From Nesterenkonia natronophila (lineage in GTDB: Bacteria; Actinomycetota; Actinomycetes; Actinomycetales; Micrococcaceae): a stretch of DNA of 64,000 nucleotides. The notes beneath the pieces were generated by a model. The model was not told where the DNA came from, made no database searches, and saw only the letters and a list, made by a program, of their open reading frames with translations. How positions within the stretch are numbered: the stretch's first letter is position 1; every line of letters begins with the position of its first letter. This document shows positions 29,301 through 38,771 of this stretch, one piece after another. Location of the stretch: NCBI RefSeq assembly GCF_003595215.1, contig NZ_QYZP01000001.1, positions 124,001 to 188,000 of the forward strand, in the 5' to 3' direction. The translations under genes and the position numbers were made by a program.

Positions 29301-30718
29301 CGCCTGAACAGCTTCGCAACCACCACCGCACATACGTACAGCGTAGACAGAACGTGGCCCAAAACTGCCGCCACATAGATCTTTTCGTCGAAGAGGTGCT
29401 GGGGCTCAGCGTCACTTACTTGGGCGGCTAAGTGCATCCATATTGCCCAAAAGTGCAAAACTTGGAAGGCGTGCCAAGTCAGCACGTCCCGCAGGGGCAG
29501 CCCGGCAAGCACAACGAGCGGGACTAACCACATCATGAACTGTGGTGAGTAAACCTTGTTGAAGATCATGAACGCCGCCACGATAAGCAGCATCAGCTGC
29601 ACGACGTTCGGGCGTTGAGGAGCTGACACACCGATCACCAGCACGGCTGTGCAACTTGCCGCAAAGAGCGCGAAGCTCCAGCCGGACACGGCGTCGGCAG
29701 ACATCGGAGAGCCGGTAAGAAGCCCCCACACCTGCCAGATCGAGGACCATCCTGCACCCCGTTCTGCCGAGAAGACGTAGAACTCGCTCCATGCCGAAAA
29801 GTTCGTCAGTATGATTGGCACGTTGATCAGTGCCCACGCGAGGGCACCGCCTCCGGCGACGCGGCCGAAATCAACCCACAGGACGGCGCCATCATCACGG
29901 TGCCGATGTAGGCAGCTGCGCAAGGCTAGGGTCAATACGGCACCCAGCAGGAACAACGGGTACAGCTTGAATGAGGCCCCGATACCCACCATGACTCCCG
30001 CGGTGAACCACTTCCGCCGCAGACAGAACAACACCGCAAGTGCCAGGGCCGCTGCGGGAAAGATGTCCCAATTAATTCCTATGCCGAAGATGATGGCTGG
30101 GGAGAGCGCCACTATGCCGGCCTTCCAGGGAGTGGCGCGTGCGGCACGCATCACGGCCATAGTCAGCACAAACCAGGCCAAAGCACCGGCGACGAATGTC
30201 AGATCCCAGTACAGCAGGCCTGTACGTTCCCCCCAATAATCAAACGGAGTCCCACCCAACAGTGCGTCCACGCCATGAGTTGCTGCAGCAATTGTTGAGG
30301 CCAGGAGCATCGTCAGCGCCGGATACTCAAAGGGGGCATATGAATCAAGGAAGGGCGCCCAGGGGTGAAGGTCGAAGTCTCGTGAGGACCAGAGAGCCGA
30401 GACGTCTGAATAGCAGCCCCAGTGATACACGGCGGTCCCGTCCCAGCCGTTGATGCGGCAGTACTGCGACGCAAGCACAGCCAGCAGCACGCCCAAGGAC
30501 GTCAGGACCGCTAGAAGTCGTGCGGCGCTCCATCTGTGGTGACCTATGGCGCGTGCTCTCCGCCCGGTGGGGCCGCCCCAGCGGTCAGCCAAGTGAATGA
30601 GCAACGGATCGGACTCACTGTCTACAGCCCCCTGAGTGCCAGCCACCGAACGAGGATGGAGCGGAGTTTCCCCACCGCGGCGGGGGTCAGCTGGCATAGG
30701 CTGGGAAATCTTGGTCAC
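29273..30718 (-). CDS. GT-C type membrane glycosyltransferase (DUF2029/GT87-like)
   Basis: A 481-residue polytopic membrane protein with about 10-12 hydrophobic segments after a polar N-terminus (1-65). The first extracytoplasmic loop carries the CYSDVSALWSSRDF and YAPFEYPALT motifs, resembling the YPP-type motif of polyprenyl-phosphate-mannose-dependent transferases. These enzymes mannosylate lipids or glycans outside the membrane in Actinobacteria. The GTG start has no strong ribosome site; an ATG 21 bases downstream is possible. It lies head to head with the inositol-phosphate synthase gene, which fits a phosphatidylinositol-mannoside context (inferred). Confidence 0.78.
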   Translation of the reverse strand: MTKISQPMPADPRRGGETPLHPRSVAGTQGAVDSESDPLLIHLADRWGGPTGRRARAIGHHRWSAARLLAVLTSLGVLLAVLASQYCRINGWDGTAVYHWGCYSDVSALWSSRDFDLHPWAPFLDSYAPFEYPALTMLLASTIAAATHGVDALLGGTPFDYWGERTGLLYWDLTFVAGALAWFVLTMAVMRAARATPWKAGIVALSPAIIFGIGINWDIFPAAALALAVLFCLRRKWFTAGVMVGIGASFKLYPLFLLGAVLTLALRSCLHRHRDDGAVLWVDFGRVAGGGALAWALINVPIILTNFSAWSEFYVFSAERGAGWSSIWQVWGLLTGSPMSADAVSGWSFALFAASCTAVLVIGVSAPQRPNVVQLMLLIVAAFMIFNKVYSPQFMMWLVPLVVLAGLPLRDVLTWHAFQVLHFWAIWMHLAAQVSDAEPQHLFDEKIYVAAVLGHVLSTLYVCAVVVAKLFRRQSEPSAVS

Positions 30719-30802
30719 AAGCCCCAGCCTATGATGAGCAGGGAACGGCGGCCCAGGGAGCAGGGCAGGCTGTGCCTCTAACCTGCAGCAGACGAAAGGA
30801 AC

Positions 30803-31894
30803 ATGTTGGTGTCAGAGAATCCGGTCAGAGTGGCCCTCGTGGGTGTCGGCAACTGTGCAGCATCACTGGTCCAGGGAGTTGAGTACTACAAGGAGGCTCC
30901 GGATGATCAAGATGTGCCGGGCCTGATGCACGTGCGCTTCGGCGACTACCACGTCCGGGACGTGCGCTTCGTCGCAGCGTTCGACGTCGATGACAAGAAG
31001 GTGGGCAAAGACCTCTCTGAGGCAATTACGGCTAGCGAGAACAACACCATAAAACTCGCTGACGTTCCGTACAGCAGTGTCACGGTGCAACGGGGCCCCA
31101 CACTGGATGGATTGGGTGACTATTACCGGGACACGATCGAGGAATCGGCGTTCGACCCTGTGGACGTGGTGGCGGCTCTCAGAGAAGCCCGAGCAGAAGT
31201 GGTGGTCTGCTACTTGCCAGTGGGTTCGGAGGAAGCCGCACGCTTCTATGCCCAGGCGGCTATCGACGCCGGCTGTGCGTTCGTCAATGCCCTCCCCGTG
31301 TTCATCGCCGGAACTTCGGAGTGGGCTCAGAAATTTGCTAACGCAGGTTTGCCGATTATCGGTGATGACATCAAATCTCAGGTCGGTGCCACCATTACCC
31401 ACCGGGAGCTTGCCCACCTCTTGGAGGACCGCGGGGTCCACCTGGACCGGACCTACCAGCTGAACTTTGGCGGCAATATGGATTTCATGAATATGCTTCA
31501 GCCGGATCGGCTCACTTCCAAGAAAGTGTCCAAGACGCAGGCTGTGACGTCCAACACCTCAGCCAAACTAGCGGAACGAGATGTGCACATCGGCCCCAGC
31601 GACTACGTTCCGTGGTTGGATGATCGCAAATGGGCCTATATTCGACTTGAAGGCCGCAATTTCGGGGACGCGCCCCTCTCAATCGAGCTGAAGCTCGAGG
31701 TGTGGGATTCGCCGAACTCGGCGGGCGTCATCATTGACGCAGTGCGGGCTGCCAAGATTGGTCTGGACCGCGGTATAGGTGGGCCGCTGCTTTCAGCTTC
31801 CAGCTACTTCATGAAGTCTCCGCCGGAGCAGTTCCACGATTCGGTGGCGCATGAAAAGGTAGAAGCGTTCATCCGCGGTGACGTGGACTACTGA
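30803..31894 (+). CDS. ino1: Inositol-3-phosphate synthase
   Basis: A 363-residue NAD-dependent isomerase-cyclase making inositol 3-phosphate from glucose 6-phosphate, the first step to phosphatidylinositol and mycothiol in Actinobacteria. It shows the NAD-binding [16 protein letters not shown], the [15 protein letters not shown] region, the [11 protein letters not shown] catalytic loop and [13 protein letters not shown]. It is the short prokaryotic/actinobacterial form. The ATG is preceded by GAAAGGA. The DUF418 gene follows after 9 bases. Confidence 0.95.
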   Translation: MLVSENPVRVALVGVGNCAASLVQGVEYYKEAPDDQDVPGLMHVRFGDYHVRDVRFVAAFDVDDKKVGKDLSEAITASENNTIKLADVPYSSVTVQRGPTLDGLGDYYRDTIEESAFDPVDVVAALREARAEVVVCYLPVGSEEAARFYAQAAIDAGCAFVNALPVFIAGTSEWAQKFANAGLPIIGDDIKSQVGATITHRELAHLLEDRGVHLDRTYQLNFGGNMDFMNMLQPDRLTSKKVSKTQAVTSNTSAKLAERDVHIGPSDYVPWLDDRKWAYIRLEGRNFGDAPLSIELKLEVWDSPNSAGVIIDAVRAAKIGLDRGIGGPLLSASSYFMKSPPEQFHDSVAHEKVEAFIRGDVDY

Positions 31895-31903
31895 ACCTGC
31901 CTA

Positions 31904-33121
31904 GTGCACAGACAAGTGTCCTCCGAATCTTCCAGTACTGCCCGCTCCCGGGTAGTGGCCATAGACGCTCTGCGTGCGCTGGCGCTGCTGGGGATCCTCA
32001 GCGTCAATATCTGGTTCTTTGCGCATCCGGACATGCTCACCGCCGGGATGCGTGGCGACCCCGTTGAGTCAGTGGCCGATCAGCTGGTGCGCTTCACTTC
32101 CTCGGTGCTGTTCGAAGGAAAGTCCTACGTCCTGTTCAGCTTCTTGTTCGGACTGAGCTTCGTCTTCGCCTGGGCTCAGGCGTCTGAGAGCGGGACCAAT
32201 CACACCAGACGTGCGATCCGCCGTTTCACGGCACTGATCGTCCTAGGCGTGCTGCACGGGCTCTTCCTGTTCGCGGGGGACATTCTGCTGGCATACGGAA
32301 TTCTCGGCTTCATTCTCTTAGGTGTCCGCAGCATCTCCACGAGAGCCGCGTTGGTCACTGCCGGCGCCCTCTACGCCGCGGTGGTCCTTCTGTTAGTGAT
32401 CGTGGGGCTCCTCATGTTGACCATGGGTGACGTTGTGGGCGAGCCTTCCGTAGGCCTGGGAGATCCCACCGAAGCCGTGGCTGCCTACACCGGGTCGGTT
32501 TCCCAATGGTTGGCGTTCCAGCTCGCCGCCTATCCGGTGGCTCTGGTCTCAGTGCTGTTCGTCCAAGGACCGGTAGCTCTGGCCGCCTTCCTGGTGGGAC
32601 TTGTAGTCGGCCGTGCCCGAGTCATTGAGCGGCTCATTGACGGGGATTTCCGCGCCGACCGGGTGCTGCTCATCGGATTGTCCAGCCTAGCGACCGGTCT
32701 CATGCTGAGTATCGTCGCGGCCCTGTTGCGCTGGGGACCCCTGGGCGCCACGGACCACGAGCCCGGCTTCGGCGCCGAGCTGCTGGGCATCGCAGTGAAC
32801 CTCGCGGCGGGCCCCTTCCAGGCCTGCGGCTACGCGTTACTCCTGCTGCTGGTCTTCCGGTCCGCAAAGAATATTGCTGCCGCGCTGGCCCCAGCCGGCC
32901 GCATGTCCCTGACCAATTACTTGGGGCAGTCGGTGATCCTGGTGATGCTCTTCTCCGGAGTGGGCTTTGGCTTGGCCGGGCAGCTGTCCGAGGCAACTGT
33001 GGGCGTCGTCGTGCTGGGAGTCTGGCTTGCTCAGCTTGTTCTGTCCCACCTGTGGTTCCTGCGGTTCGGTCGCGGACCAGTGGAGGTGCCCTTTCGCGCG
33101 TGGACCTACAGGGGGACGTGA
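31904..33121 (+). CDS. DUF418 family membrane protein
   Basis: A 405-residue polytopic membrane protein with about 10 hydrophobic segments. The family signatures VVAIDALRALALLGILSVNIWF near the N-terminus and the C-terminal GRMSLTNYLGQSV with LVLSHLWFLRFGRGPVEVPFRAWTY are both present. DUF418/YeiB proteins are related to acyltransferase-type membrane proteins, but the substrate is unknown. It follows ino1 closely with a GTG start, so it may be co-transcribed. Confidence 0.88.
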   Translation: MHRQVSSESSSTARSRVVAIDALRALALLGILSVNIWFFAHPDMLTAGMRGDPVESVADQLVRFTSSVLFEGKSYVLFSFLFGLSFVFAWAQASESGTNHTRRAIRRFTALIVLGVLHGLFLFAGDILLAYGILGFILLGVRSISTRAALVTAGALYAAVVLLLVIVGLLMLTMGDVVGEPSVGLGDPTEAVAAYTGSVSQWLAFQLAAYPVALVSVLFVQGPVALAAFLVGLVVGRARVIERLIDGDFRADRVLLIGLSSLATGLMLSIVAALLRWGPLGATDHEPGFGAELLGIAVNLAAGPFQACGYALLLLLVFRSAKNIAAALAPAGRMSLTNYLGQSVILVMLFSGVGFGLAGQLSEATVGVVVLGVWLAQLVLSHLWFLRFGRGPVEVPFRAWTYRGT

Positions 33122-33231
33122 AGATCAGTCTGGGGGGTGATGCGCTCCGCCTGCCGGAGGAGAACACTGGAAGGCGGCGCTCCGGAGAGCCGGATGACGC
33201 GACGGACCCACGGTGGGAAGAGAGCTCAGAC

Positions 33232-34155
33232 ATGATCACCGCAGAGAATCTGCACAAGCGGTATGGCTCAAAGACCGCAGTCGACGGCATCAGCTTCCAG
33301 CTGCAGCCCGGCAAAGTCACCGGCTTCCTGGGCCCCAACGGTTCAGGTAAGTCCACCACCATGCGCATGGGAGTTGGGCTCGACAAGCCCACCGCAGGCT
33401 CCATCACCATCGACGGCAAGCATTTCGCCCAGCACAAGGCGCCCATGCGCACGGTGGGAGCCGTCCTCGACGCCGGGGCCACCCACCCCGGACGCACCGG
33501 CCGGGCCCACCTGAACGTACTGGCCGCCACGCATGGAATCAGCCGATCGCGCATCGACCACGTGATAGAGCTGACCGGACTGGGCGGGGTAGTCGGCAAA
33601 CGCATCAAGGGGTACTCCTTGGGGATGAATCAGCGTCTTGGCATCGCCGCAGCTCTGTTGGGCGATCCGGCAGTGCTCATTTTCGACGAACCGGTCAACG
33701 GTCTCGACCCAGAAGGCGTGCGGTGGGTACGCGGTTTGGCTCGCGAGATGGCCGCTGAGGGCCGGACCGTCTTCGTGTCCTCCCACCTGATGAGCGAGAT
33801 GTCGCAAACGGCGGATCATCTCATTGTGCTGGGTCGCGGCCGAATCATCGCTGATGCGCCGATTCATGAGCTGCTCGACTCCGGTGAGAAACGAGTCCTT
33901 GTCCGCACCGAACAGGTTGCTGAATTGGCAAACGCGATCACCAGCCGGGGAGTGACCATCGACCACCTCGACGCTGAGACCCTCCAGGTGACTGGTCTCG
34001 ACCCACGCAGCATCGGCCGCCGGGCACTGGAGGCCCAGGTGATCGTTCATGAGCTCACCCCTCAGCTGAGCACCCTGGAGGATCAGTACATGAAACTGAC
34101 AGGCGACCACGTCGAGTACCGCTCCGGCGGCACCTTTGGGGAGGCGCCCCAGTGA
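33232..34155 (+). CDS. ABC transporter ATP-binding protein
   Basis: A 307-residue ABC-2-type exporter ATPase. Walker A is GPNGSGKST, the signature is read as YSLGMNQRLGIAAAL, Walker B is AVLIFDEPVNGLDPEG and the H-loop is VFVSSHL. The C-terminal 80 residues form the DrrA-like extension typical of lipid or drug exporters. ATG at 33232 gives the standard N-terminus MITAENLHKRYG; longer in-frame extension into the DUF418 gene is not supported. The permease overlaps its stop by 4 bases and the histidine kinase and regulator follow, which is the layout of a self-regulated antimicrobial-response exporter. Confidence 0.93.
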   Translation: MITAENLHKRYGSKTAVDGISFQLQPGKVTGFLGPNGSGKSTTMRMGVGLDKPTAGSITIDGKHFAQHKAPMRTVGAVLDAGATHPGRTGRAHLNVLAATHGISRSRIDHVIELTGLGGVVGKRIKGYSLGMNQRLGIAAALLGDPAVLIFDEPVNGLDPEGVRWVRGLAREMAAEGRTVFVSSHLMSEMSQTADHLIVLGRGRIIADAPIHELLDSGEKRVLVRTEQVAELANAITSRGVTIDHLDAETLQVTGLDPRSIGRRALEAQVIVHELTPQLSTLEDQYMKLTGDHVEYRSGGTFGEAPQ

Positions 34156-35021
34156 ATCGTCCACACCTCAACACCGCAACCGCCACCCCACGGACCTTTG
34201 AGGTCGACAGCACGCTTCCCGGGGTCAGCTTTCGCGGGGCGGTGGTCTCGGAGTTCACCAAACTTCTAGCACTGCGAACCAGCTGGTGGCTCTCCATCAT
34301 CACCATCGGGCTCGGTGGGATCATCGCTGGTGCCGTAGCAGTGTCCTATCAGTACTTCATGGCTGAGAACCCCTACTTCACAGGCGAGGCGATGCAACTG
34401 GCCACCCAGGGCCAGACCGGCAGCTATTTCGCCATGATCCTACTGGGGGCCCTGGGTGTCATTGCGATCACCACGGAGTACTCCACCGGAGCCATTCGAT
34501 CCAGCCTCACGGCTGTCCCGCAGCGTGTCCTGCTGCTCAGTGCCAAGGCATTGGCGTTGGCAGGGTGGACCGCAGTCGTGACCGCGGTGCTGATCCTGAT
34601 CAGCCATGTCCTGACCAGTCTGATCGCCCAACCACTGGCTCCGGCTGACATCCTCGACGCCGAGATCGCGGGGATGTACGTCGCTACCTGGACTACAGTG
34701 CTGTTGACCGCACTGCTGGGTTTCGGCCTCGGCGTCCTGCTGCGCAGCTCGGCCGGAGGAATCGTGGTTCTGGCAGTCATCATGTTCGTGCTGCAAATAG
34801 TTCTCTCCATTCTCTACGGAGTCACCGACGGTGCGGCGTGGGTAGAGACGCTGCTCAGGGTCGAATACATGAACCTGGTGGACAATTTCATCAACCCGGA
34901 GGCTGGCGCCCTCAGTCCGGCTCCTCCCCTGGAGCCGTGGCAGGCTGGCATCGGGCTATTGATGTGGGCGGCGGTCCCCCTTGCCCTGGGAGCGCTTCGG
35001 TTCACCCGCCGCGACGCATGA
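34152..35021 (+). CDS. ABC-2 type transporter permease
   Basis: A 289-residue membrane protein with six hydrophobic segments (about 45-70, 95-115, 135-160, 180-200, 205-230 and 265-283). The start overlaps the ATPase stop in a GTGA arrangement, so the two are coupled. The FTKLLALRTSWWLSI motif precedes the first segment and is common in ABC-2 permeases. The substrate is not readable; export of a drug, peptide or lipid is likely from the pairing. Confidence 0.88.
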   Translation: MNRPHLNTATATPRTFEVDSTLPGVSFRGAVVSEFTKLLALRTSWWLSIITIGLGGIIAGAVAVSYQYFMAENPYFTGEAMQLATQGQTGSYFAMILLGALGVIAITTEYSTGAIRSSLTAVPQRVLLLSAKALALAGWTAVVTAVLILISHVLTSLIAQPLAPADILDAEIAGMYVATWTTVLLTALLGFGLGVLLRSSAGGIVVLAVIMFVLQIVLSILYGVTDGAAWVETLLRVEYMNLVDNFINPEAGALSPAPPLEPWQAGIGLLMWAAVPLALGALRFTRRDA

Positions 35022-35033
35022 TGAGATGAAGCC

Positions 35034-36467
35034 ATGACGACGACGCCGCATGTGACCCACACCGTCGCCGGTGGCGGCGCTGCAGAGCCTGTGGGAGTTC
35101 CGGAGCAGGCTCCCGAAATGTTCGACCGCTGGGATGAGCTGGGTCTGGTGCGGCGGCCCGGATTCCGGGGGTGGTTCCGTCGGCATCCGCGGTGGATGAA
35201 CGCCGTGGTGGTGGTCACATACGTTCTCTTCACACTGTGGGTCTACCCGATCACATTCCTCGACATGGGATCTGCTGCCTGGTGGTTGCTTCTGGGCTAT
35301 GCGGGGATAGCAGCGGCGCTGTGCTTTCGGCATGCGCGGCCGATGACGGTTCTCGCGCTGGTGGCGCTGTTCGAAGCCGGCATGCTCTCCTACTATCCCT
35401 GGCAGGGCTCACAGATGTTGGGACTCTGTTTCGCGGCCTACGCAGTGGCCTATCATTATGGGCTCAAGTGGAGCTTGCTGACCGCGTTGCCAGCATGTGT
35501 CTTGGGCTACAGCACCTTTCTGGGCGCAGAAGCGTGGTTCACCCGCTATGGGGGAGGCTACTGGGCCGACTACTACTCCGACCAGGGCATCGGGACGGTC
35601 CAAGCGTTGGTGGTGTTGGTGGTGGTGATGTTTTTCTTCGTGGGGATTTCCGCGGGAATCGGAGCGGCCGTGCGTCGCGGGCATCGGCATGAGCGGGAGA
35701 TCCTCGACTGGGCACAGAAATCACATCAGCTGGCGCAGTTGGGAGAACGGAACCGCATCGCCCGGGAGATGCACGACGTGGTGGCCCATTCCCTCTCCGT
35801 CATGATCTCCTTGGCTGATGGCGCCCGTGTGGTGGCCAAAAAGGACCCTGACAGGGCCGCTGAAGTGATGAGCGACGTCTCCGCGACGGGTCGTGGGGCG
35901 TTGGCAGACATGCGCAGAGTCATCGGCGTGCTGCGCAAGGGGGAGGAGCCGGAGCAGGTACGGCGGCCGATCACCGAATCACTGGAAGGGCTCTTTGAGA
36001 GCTTCCGGCAGGCTGGCCTTCCGCTGCATGTGGAGCAGACGGGTCCTCCGCTGCCTGACGACGCCGCCTTCGGGCTGACAGTCCACCGCATCATTCAGGA
36101 GTCACTGACCAACGTGCTGCGCTACGGGCGCGGGGTAACCAAGGTGGAGGTCGCCATCGAACACCTTCCCGCAACCGCGGAGGAAGACTGTGATCGCTTG
36201 CGCGAGCAGGGGTTCTCTGCGGAAGAGCAGCGCGCGTTGGGGCTCACCGGTGAGTCGCAGTTGACCATCACGGTCACCGATGACGGCACTCTGCCGACGC
36301 CGGGGACCCGGCGTGATTCGGTGGGGTCCCTCCAGGGAATCCAGGGGATGCAGGAGCGTGCAAGTTTTTACAACGGTTCGGTGTACGCCGGGCCGGGGAA
36401 GCACCGCGGATGGCTAGTCAGGGCAGTGTTGGAGCCGCCAACTGCCGTGCAGAAGGGAACAGGATGA
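35034..36467 (+). CDS. NarL-type sensor histidine kinase
   Basis: A 477-residue kinase. Five or six membrane segments span about residues 55-210 with short loops and no large extracellular sensor domain, as in intramembrane-sensing kinases. The HisKA_3 dimerisation motif is ERNRIAREMHDVVAHSLSVM with phospho-His247, and an ATPase domain with TVHRIIQESLTNVLRYG follows. ATP-lid glycines appear around GSLQGIQGMQERA. Its TGA overlaps the ATG of the response regulator. It probably regulates the ABC exporter just upstream. Confidence 0.93.
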   Translation: MTTTPHVTHTVAGGGAAEPVGVPEQAPEMFDRWDELGLVRRPGFRGWFRRHPRWMNAVVVVTYVLFTLWVYPITFLDMGSAAWWLLLGYAGIAAALCFRHARPMTVLALVALFEAGMLSYYPWQGSQMLGLCFAAYAVAYHYGLKWSLLTALPACVLGYSTFLGAEAWFTRYGGGYWADYYSDQGIGTVQALVVLVVVMFFFVGISAGIGAAVRRGHRHEREILDWAQKSHQLAQLGERNRIAREMHDVVAHSLSVMISLADGARVVAKKDPDRAAEVMSDVSATGRGALADMRRVIGVLRKGEEPEQVRRPITESLEGLFESFRQAGLPLHVEQTGPPLPDDAAFGLTVHRIIQESLTNVLRYGRGVTKVEVAIEHLPATAEEDCDRLREQGFSAEEQRALGLTGESQLTITVTDDGTLPTPGTRRDSVGSLQGIQGMQERASFYNGSVYAGPGKHRGWLVRAVLEPPTAVQKGTG

Positions 36468-37297
36468 GCGAGACGATCAAGGTGATGCTGGTCGATGACC
36501 AACACCTGCTGCGCATGGGCTTCAAGCTCATCCTCGAAGGCGAAGACGATCTGCAGGTGGTTGCCGAAGCAGGCAACGGCTACGAAGCGCTGGACACCCT
36601 CATTGCACTGGGCGAGGACCTCCCGGATGTGGTGCTGATGGATGTTCGGATGCCCCGCATGGACGGTATAGAGGCCACGGAGCGGATCGTGGAGCGCTTC
36701 TCCGCGGTGAAGGTCATCATACTAACTACCTTCGACTTGGATGAGTATGCATTCTCTGGGCTCCAGGCGGGGGCCAGCGCATTCCTTCTGAAGGATGTCG
36801 AACCGGAGGACTTGGTGGACGCGGTACGCGTCGTCGCCTCCGGGGATGCAGTGGTCGCCCCGCGCGTCACCAGGCGATTGCTGGAAATGTACGTGCGTCA
36901 GTCGCAGTCTCCCGCCCCGGCAGCGCCTAAACACAACACCGTCTTGATCCCCGGGCTGCCCCCGACGAACCGAGGCCCCACCGAGTTCCCCGTGTCGCGG
37001 CATCCGGGTGCTCCGCTCGGCGCGCACCTTTCCCACGGGGCGCGCGAACGTACACCCAATGGGCAGCAGATCGCCGCAGCGTTGGATGATGGGGTGGTGC
37101 GGGAACCGCTGACCGCCCGGGAGGCGGAGATGCTCTTCGCCGTCGCCGAGGGCCTCTCCAATGCGGAGATCGCTGAGCGGTTCTTCCTCTCCGAGGCCAC
37201 GGTGAAGACTCATGTCCGCCGTATTCTGACCAAGCTGCAGTTGCGCGATCGCGTTCAGGCCGTGGTCTACGTGCACCAGTCGGGCCTGCTCGGCTGA
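36464..37297 (+). CDS. LuxR/NarL-type response regulator
   Basis: A 277-residue regulator. The receiver domain (1-125) has VDDQ, phospho-Asp60 in VLMDVRMPRMDG, the switch TTF and the lysine in FLLKDVEPE. The C-terminal LuxR-type helix-turn-helix has LTAREAEMLFAVAEGLSNAEIA and SEATVKTHVRRILTKLQLRDR. The linker between them is about 60 residues and proline-rich, clearly longer than the family norm (total is usually about 210-230). The ATG at 36464 overlaps the kinase stop by 4 bases; reading frame upstream of it lies in the kinase gene. Confidence 0.94.
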   Translation: MSETIKVMLVDDQHLLRMGFKLILEGEDDLQVVAEAGNGYEALDTLIALGEDLPDVVLMDVRMPRMDGIEATERIVERFSAVKVIILTTFDLDEYAFSGLQAGASAFLLKDVEPEDLVDAVRVVASGDAVVAPRVTRRLLEMYVRQSQSPAPAAPKHNTVLIPGLPPTNRGPTEFPVSRHPGAPLGAHLSHGARERTPNGQQIAAALDDGVVREPLTAREAEMLFAVAEGLSNAEIAERFFLSEATVKTHVRRILTKLQLRDRVQAVVYVHQSGLLG

Positions 37298-37319
37298 CCT
37301 CGGCCGTAGGATGGACGTC

Positions 37320-38633
37320 ATGATCGCGATCCCCGATGCACTGACCACCGACGAGCTGATCGAAGATTTGGGCACCTTTGTGACGGAGTCGCCTTCGTCC
37401 TATCACGCGGCAGCGGTGACCGCGCAGCGTCTGGTGGAGGCTGGCTTTACGCACTTGGGTGAGCACCAGGACTGGCCTGCTGAACCCGGGAAGTACGTAG
37501 TGGTTCGCGATGGCGCCGTGCTGGCCTGGATCCTGCCGCAGAATGCAGGTCCGACGACGCCGCTGCGAGTCCTGGGAGCCCACACGGACTCTCCGGGCTT
37601 CAAACTTAAGCCCAGATCCACTGTTGTACGGCAGGGATGGGTACAGGCCGGCATGGAGGTCTACGGCGGTCCGCTGCTGAACTCGTGGCTGGACAGAGAG
37701 CTGCGCCTGGCTGGTCGGCTGGTCACGCGGGACGGAGCTACCCATCTGACGGCCACTGGGCCGGTGGCGCGCATCCCCCAATTGGCAATCCACTTGGACC
37801 GGCAGGTCAATTCGGATGGCATCAAACTGGGGAAGCAGCAGCACACCATGCCGGTCCTGGCAGTCGCCGGCTCTGCGGAAACAGCGGCTGAAGCCGATGT
37901 GTTGGAGGTGGTCAGCCGAGCCGCCGGGGTTCAACCTGAACAAGTAGACGGTTATGACGTGGTGGTCGCGGATGCGCAGCCACCGTCACGTTTCGGGTCG
38001 AAGAGGGAGTTCTTGGCCTCAGGAAGATTGGACAACCTCTCATCCGTCTATGCCGGTCTGCAGGCAATGCTCGCTGCGGACACGTCTGCTGAAGTGATCC
38101 CCATGCTGGCCGCATTCGACCATGAGGAGCTCGGCTCGGCCTCTCGGTCCGGTGCTGCCGGGCCGTTCTTGGAGGAGGTGCTGGACCGGATCTATGAGGG
38201 TCTGCAGGCGACCTCCTCGCAGCGGGCCCAGGCTTATGCCGGATCCTGGCACCTCAGCGCTGATGCCGGCCATGCGGTGCACCCGAACTATTCGGAACGA
38301 CACGACCCGGCGAACCGGCCTCTGCCCAATGCTGGACCGCTGCTGAAGATCAACGCCAACCAGCGTTACACCACGGACGCACCCGGGGCGGCCATGTGGG
38401 CCCAAGTCTGCCGAGCGGCTGGGGTGCCCAGTCAGGAGTTCGTGTCCAACAATGACATTCCCTGCGGGTCCACGATCGGGCCGATCACAGCTACTCGGCT
38501 CGGGCTGCGCACCGTAGACGTGGGCATTCCGCTGCTGAGCATGCACTCGGCTCGCGAGATGTGTGGGGTCGACGACGTTGCTCACCTTCGGGATGCCGTG
38601 ACTGCGTTCTTCACTGCAGAGCTCACCGTCTGA
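37320..38633 (+). CDS. M18 family aminopeptidase
   Basis: About 437 residues. A zinc aminopeptidase of the aspartyl aminopeptidase (ApeB/DAP) family that removes N-terminal acidic or neutral residues in the cytoplasm. Metal and catalytic motifs are LGAHTDSPGFKLKP, GRLDNLSS, FDHEELGSASRSGA and the C-terminal MHSAREMCG. ATG at 37320 has AGGA eight bases upstream; another ATG at 37311 is possible. It is downstream of the two-component system on the same strand but need not be functionally related. Confidence 0.93.
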   Translation: MIAIPDALTTDELIEDLGTFVTESPSSYHAAAVTAQRLVEAGFTHLGEHQDWPAEPGKYVVVRDGAVLAWILPQNAGPTTPLRVLGAHTDSPGFKLKPRSTVVRQGWVQAGMEVYGGPLLNSWLDRELRLAGRLVTRDGATHLTATGPVARIPQLAIHLDRQVNSDGIKLGKQQHTMPVLAVAGSAETAAEADVLEVVSRAAGVQPEQVDGYDVVVADAQPPSRFGSKREFLASGRLDNLSSVYAGLQAMLAADTSAEVIPMLAAFDHEELGSASRSGAAGPFLEEVLDRIYEGLQATSSQRAQAYAGSWHLSADAGHAVHPNYSERHDPANRPLPNAGPLLKINANQRYTTDAPGAAMWAQVCRAAGVPSQEFVSNNDIPCGSTIGPITATRLGLRTVDVGIPLLSMHSAREMCGVDDVAHLRDAVTAFFTAELTV

Positions 38634-38717
38634 CCTGCCCGTTCGTGCTCACAGCAAATCAGGGGTAATATTGGCCAGTCTGTGCTGAAGACTTTCAGCG
38701 AGAGGCAACACGCAAAG

Positions 38718-38768
38718 AACCTCCTGTTACGGAAATCCCGTGACCGCAAGACCGAAGGAGGTGGGTTC
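38718..38768 (+). promoter_or_regulatory. rpsF leader hairpin masking the ribosome site
   Basis: ACCTCC at 38719-38724 can pair with GGAGGT at 38757-38762, which is the rpsF Shine-Dalgarno. Between them a smaller stem ACGG (38729-38732) with CCGT (38738-38741) and an unpaired ACCGAA segment occur. This resembles the S6:S18-binding autoregulatory leader known in front of rpsF in many bacteria. The pairing is seen in the sequence; binding is inferred. Confidence 0.5.
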
Positions 38769-38771
38769 ATA

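Noticed and set aside
32700..33608. A 302-codon open frame antisense to the DUF418 and ABC genes
   Set aside because: Low-complexity Arg/Ser/Pro composition without a domain; spans two well-supported genes on the other strand.
36927..37943. A 338-codon open frame antisense to the response regulator and M18 peptidase
   Set aside because: Composition is Arg/Gly/Pro-rich with no motif; both overlapping sense genes have full catalytic motifs.
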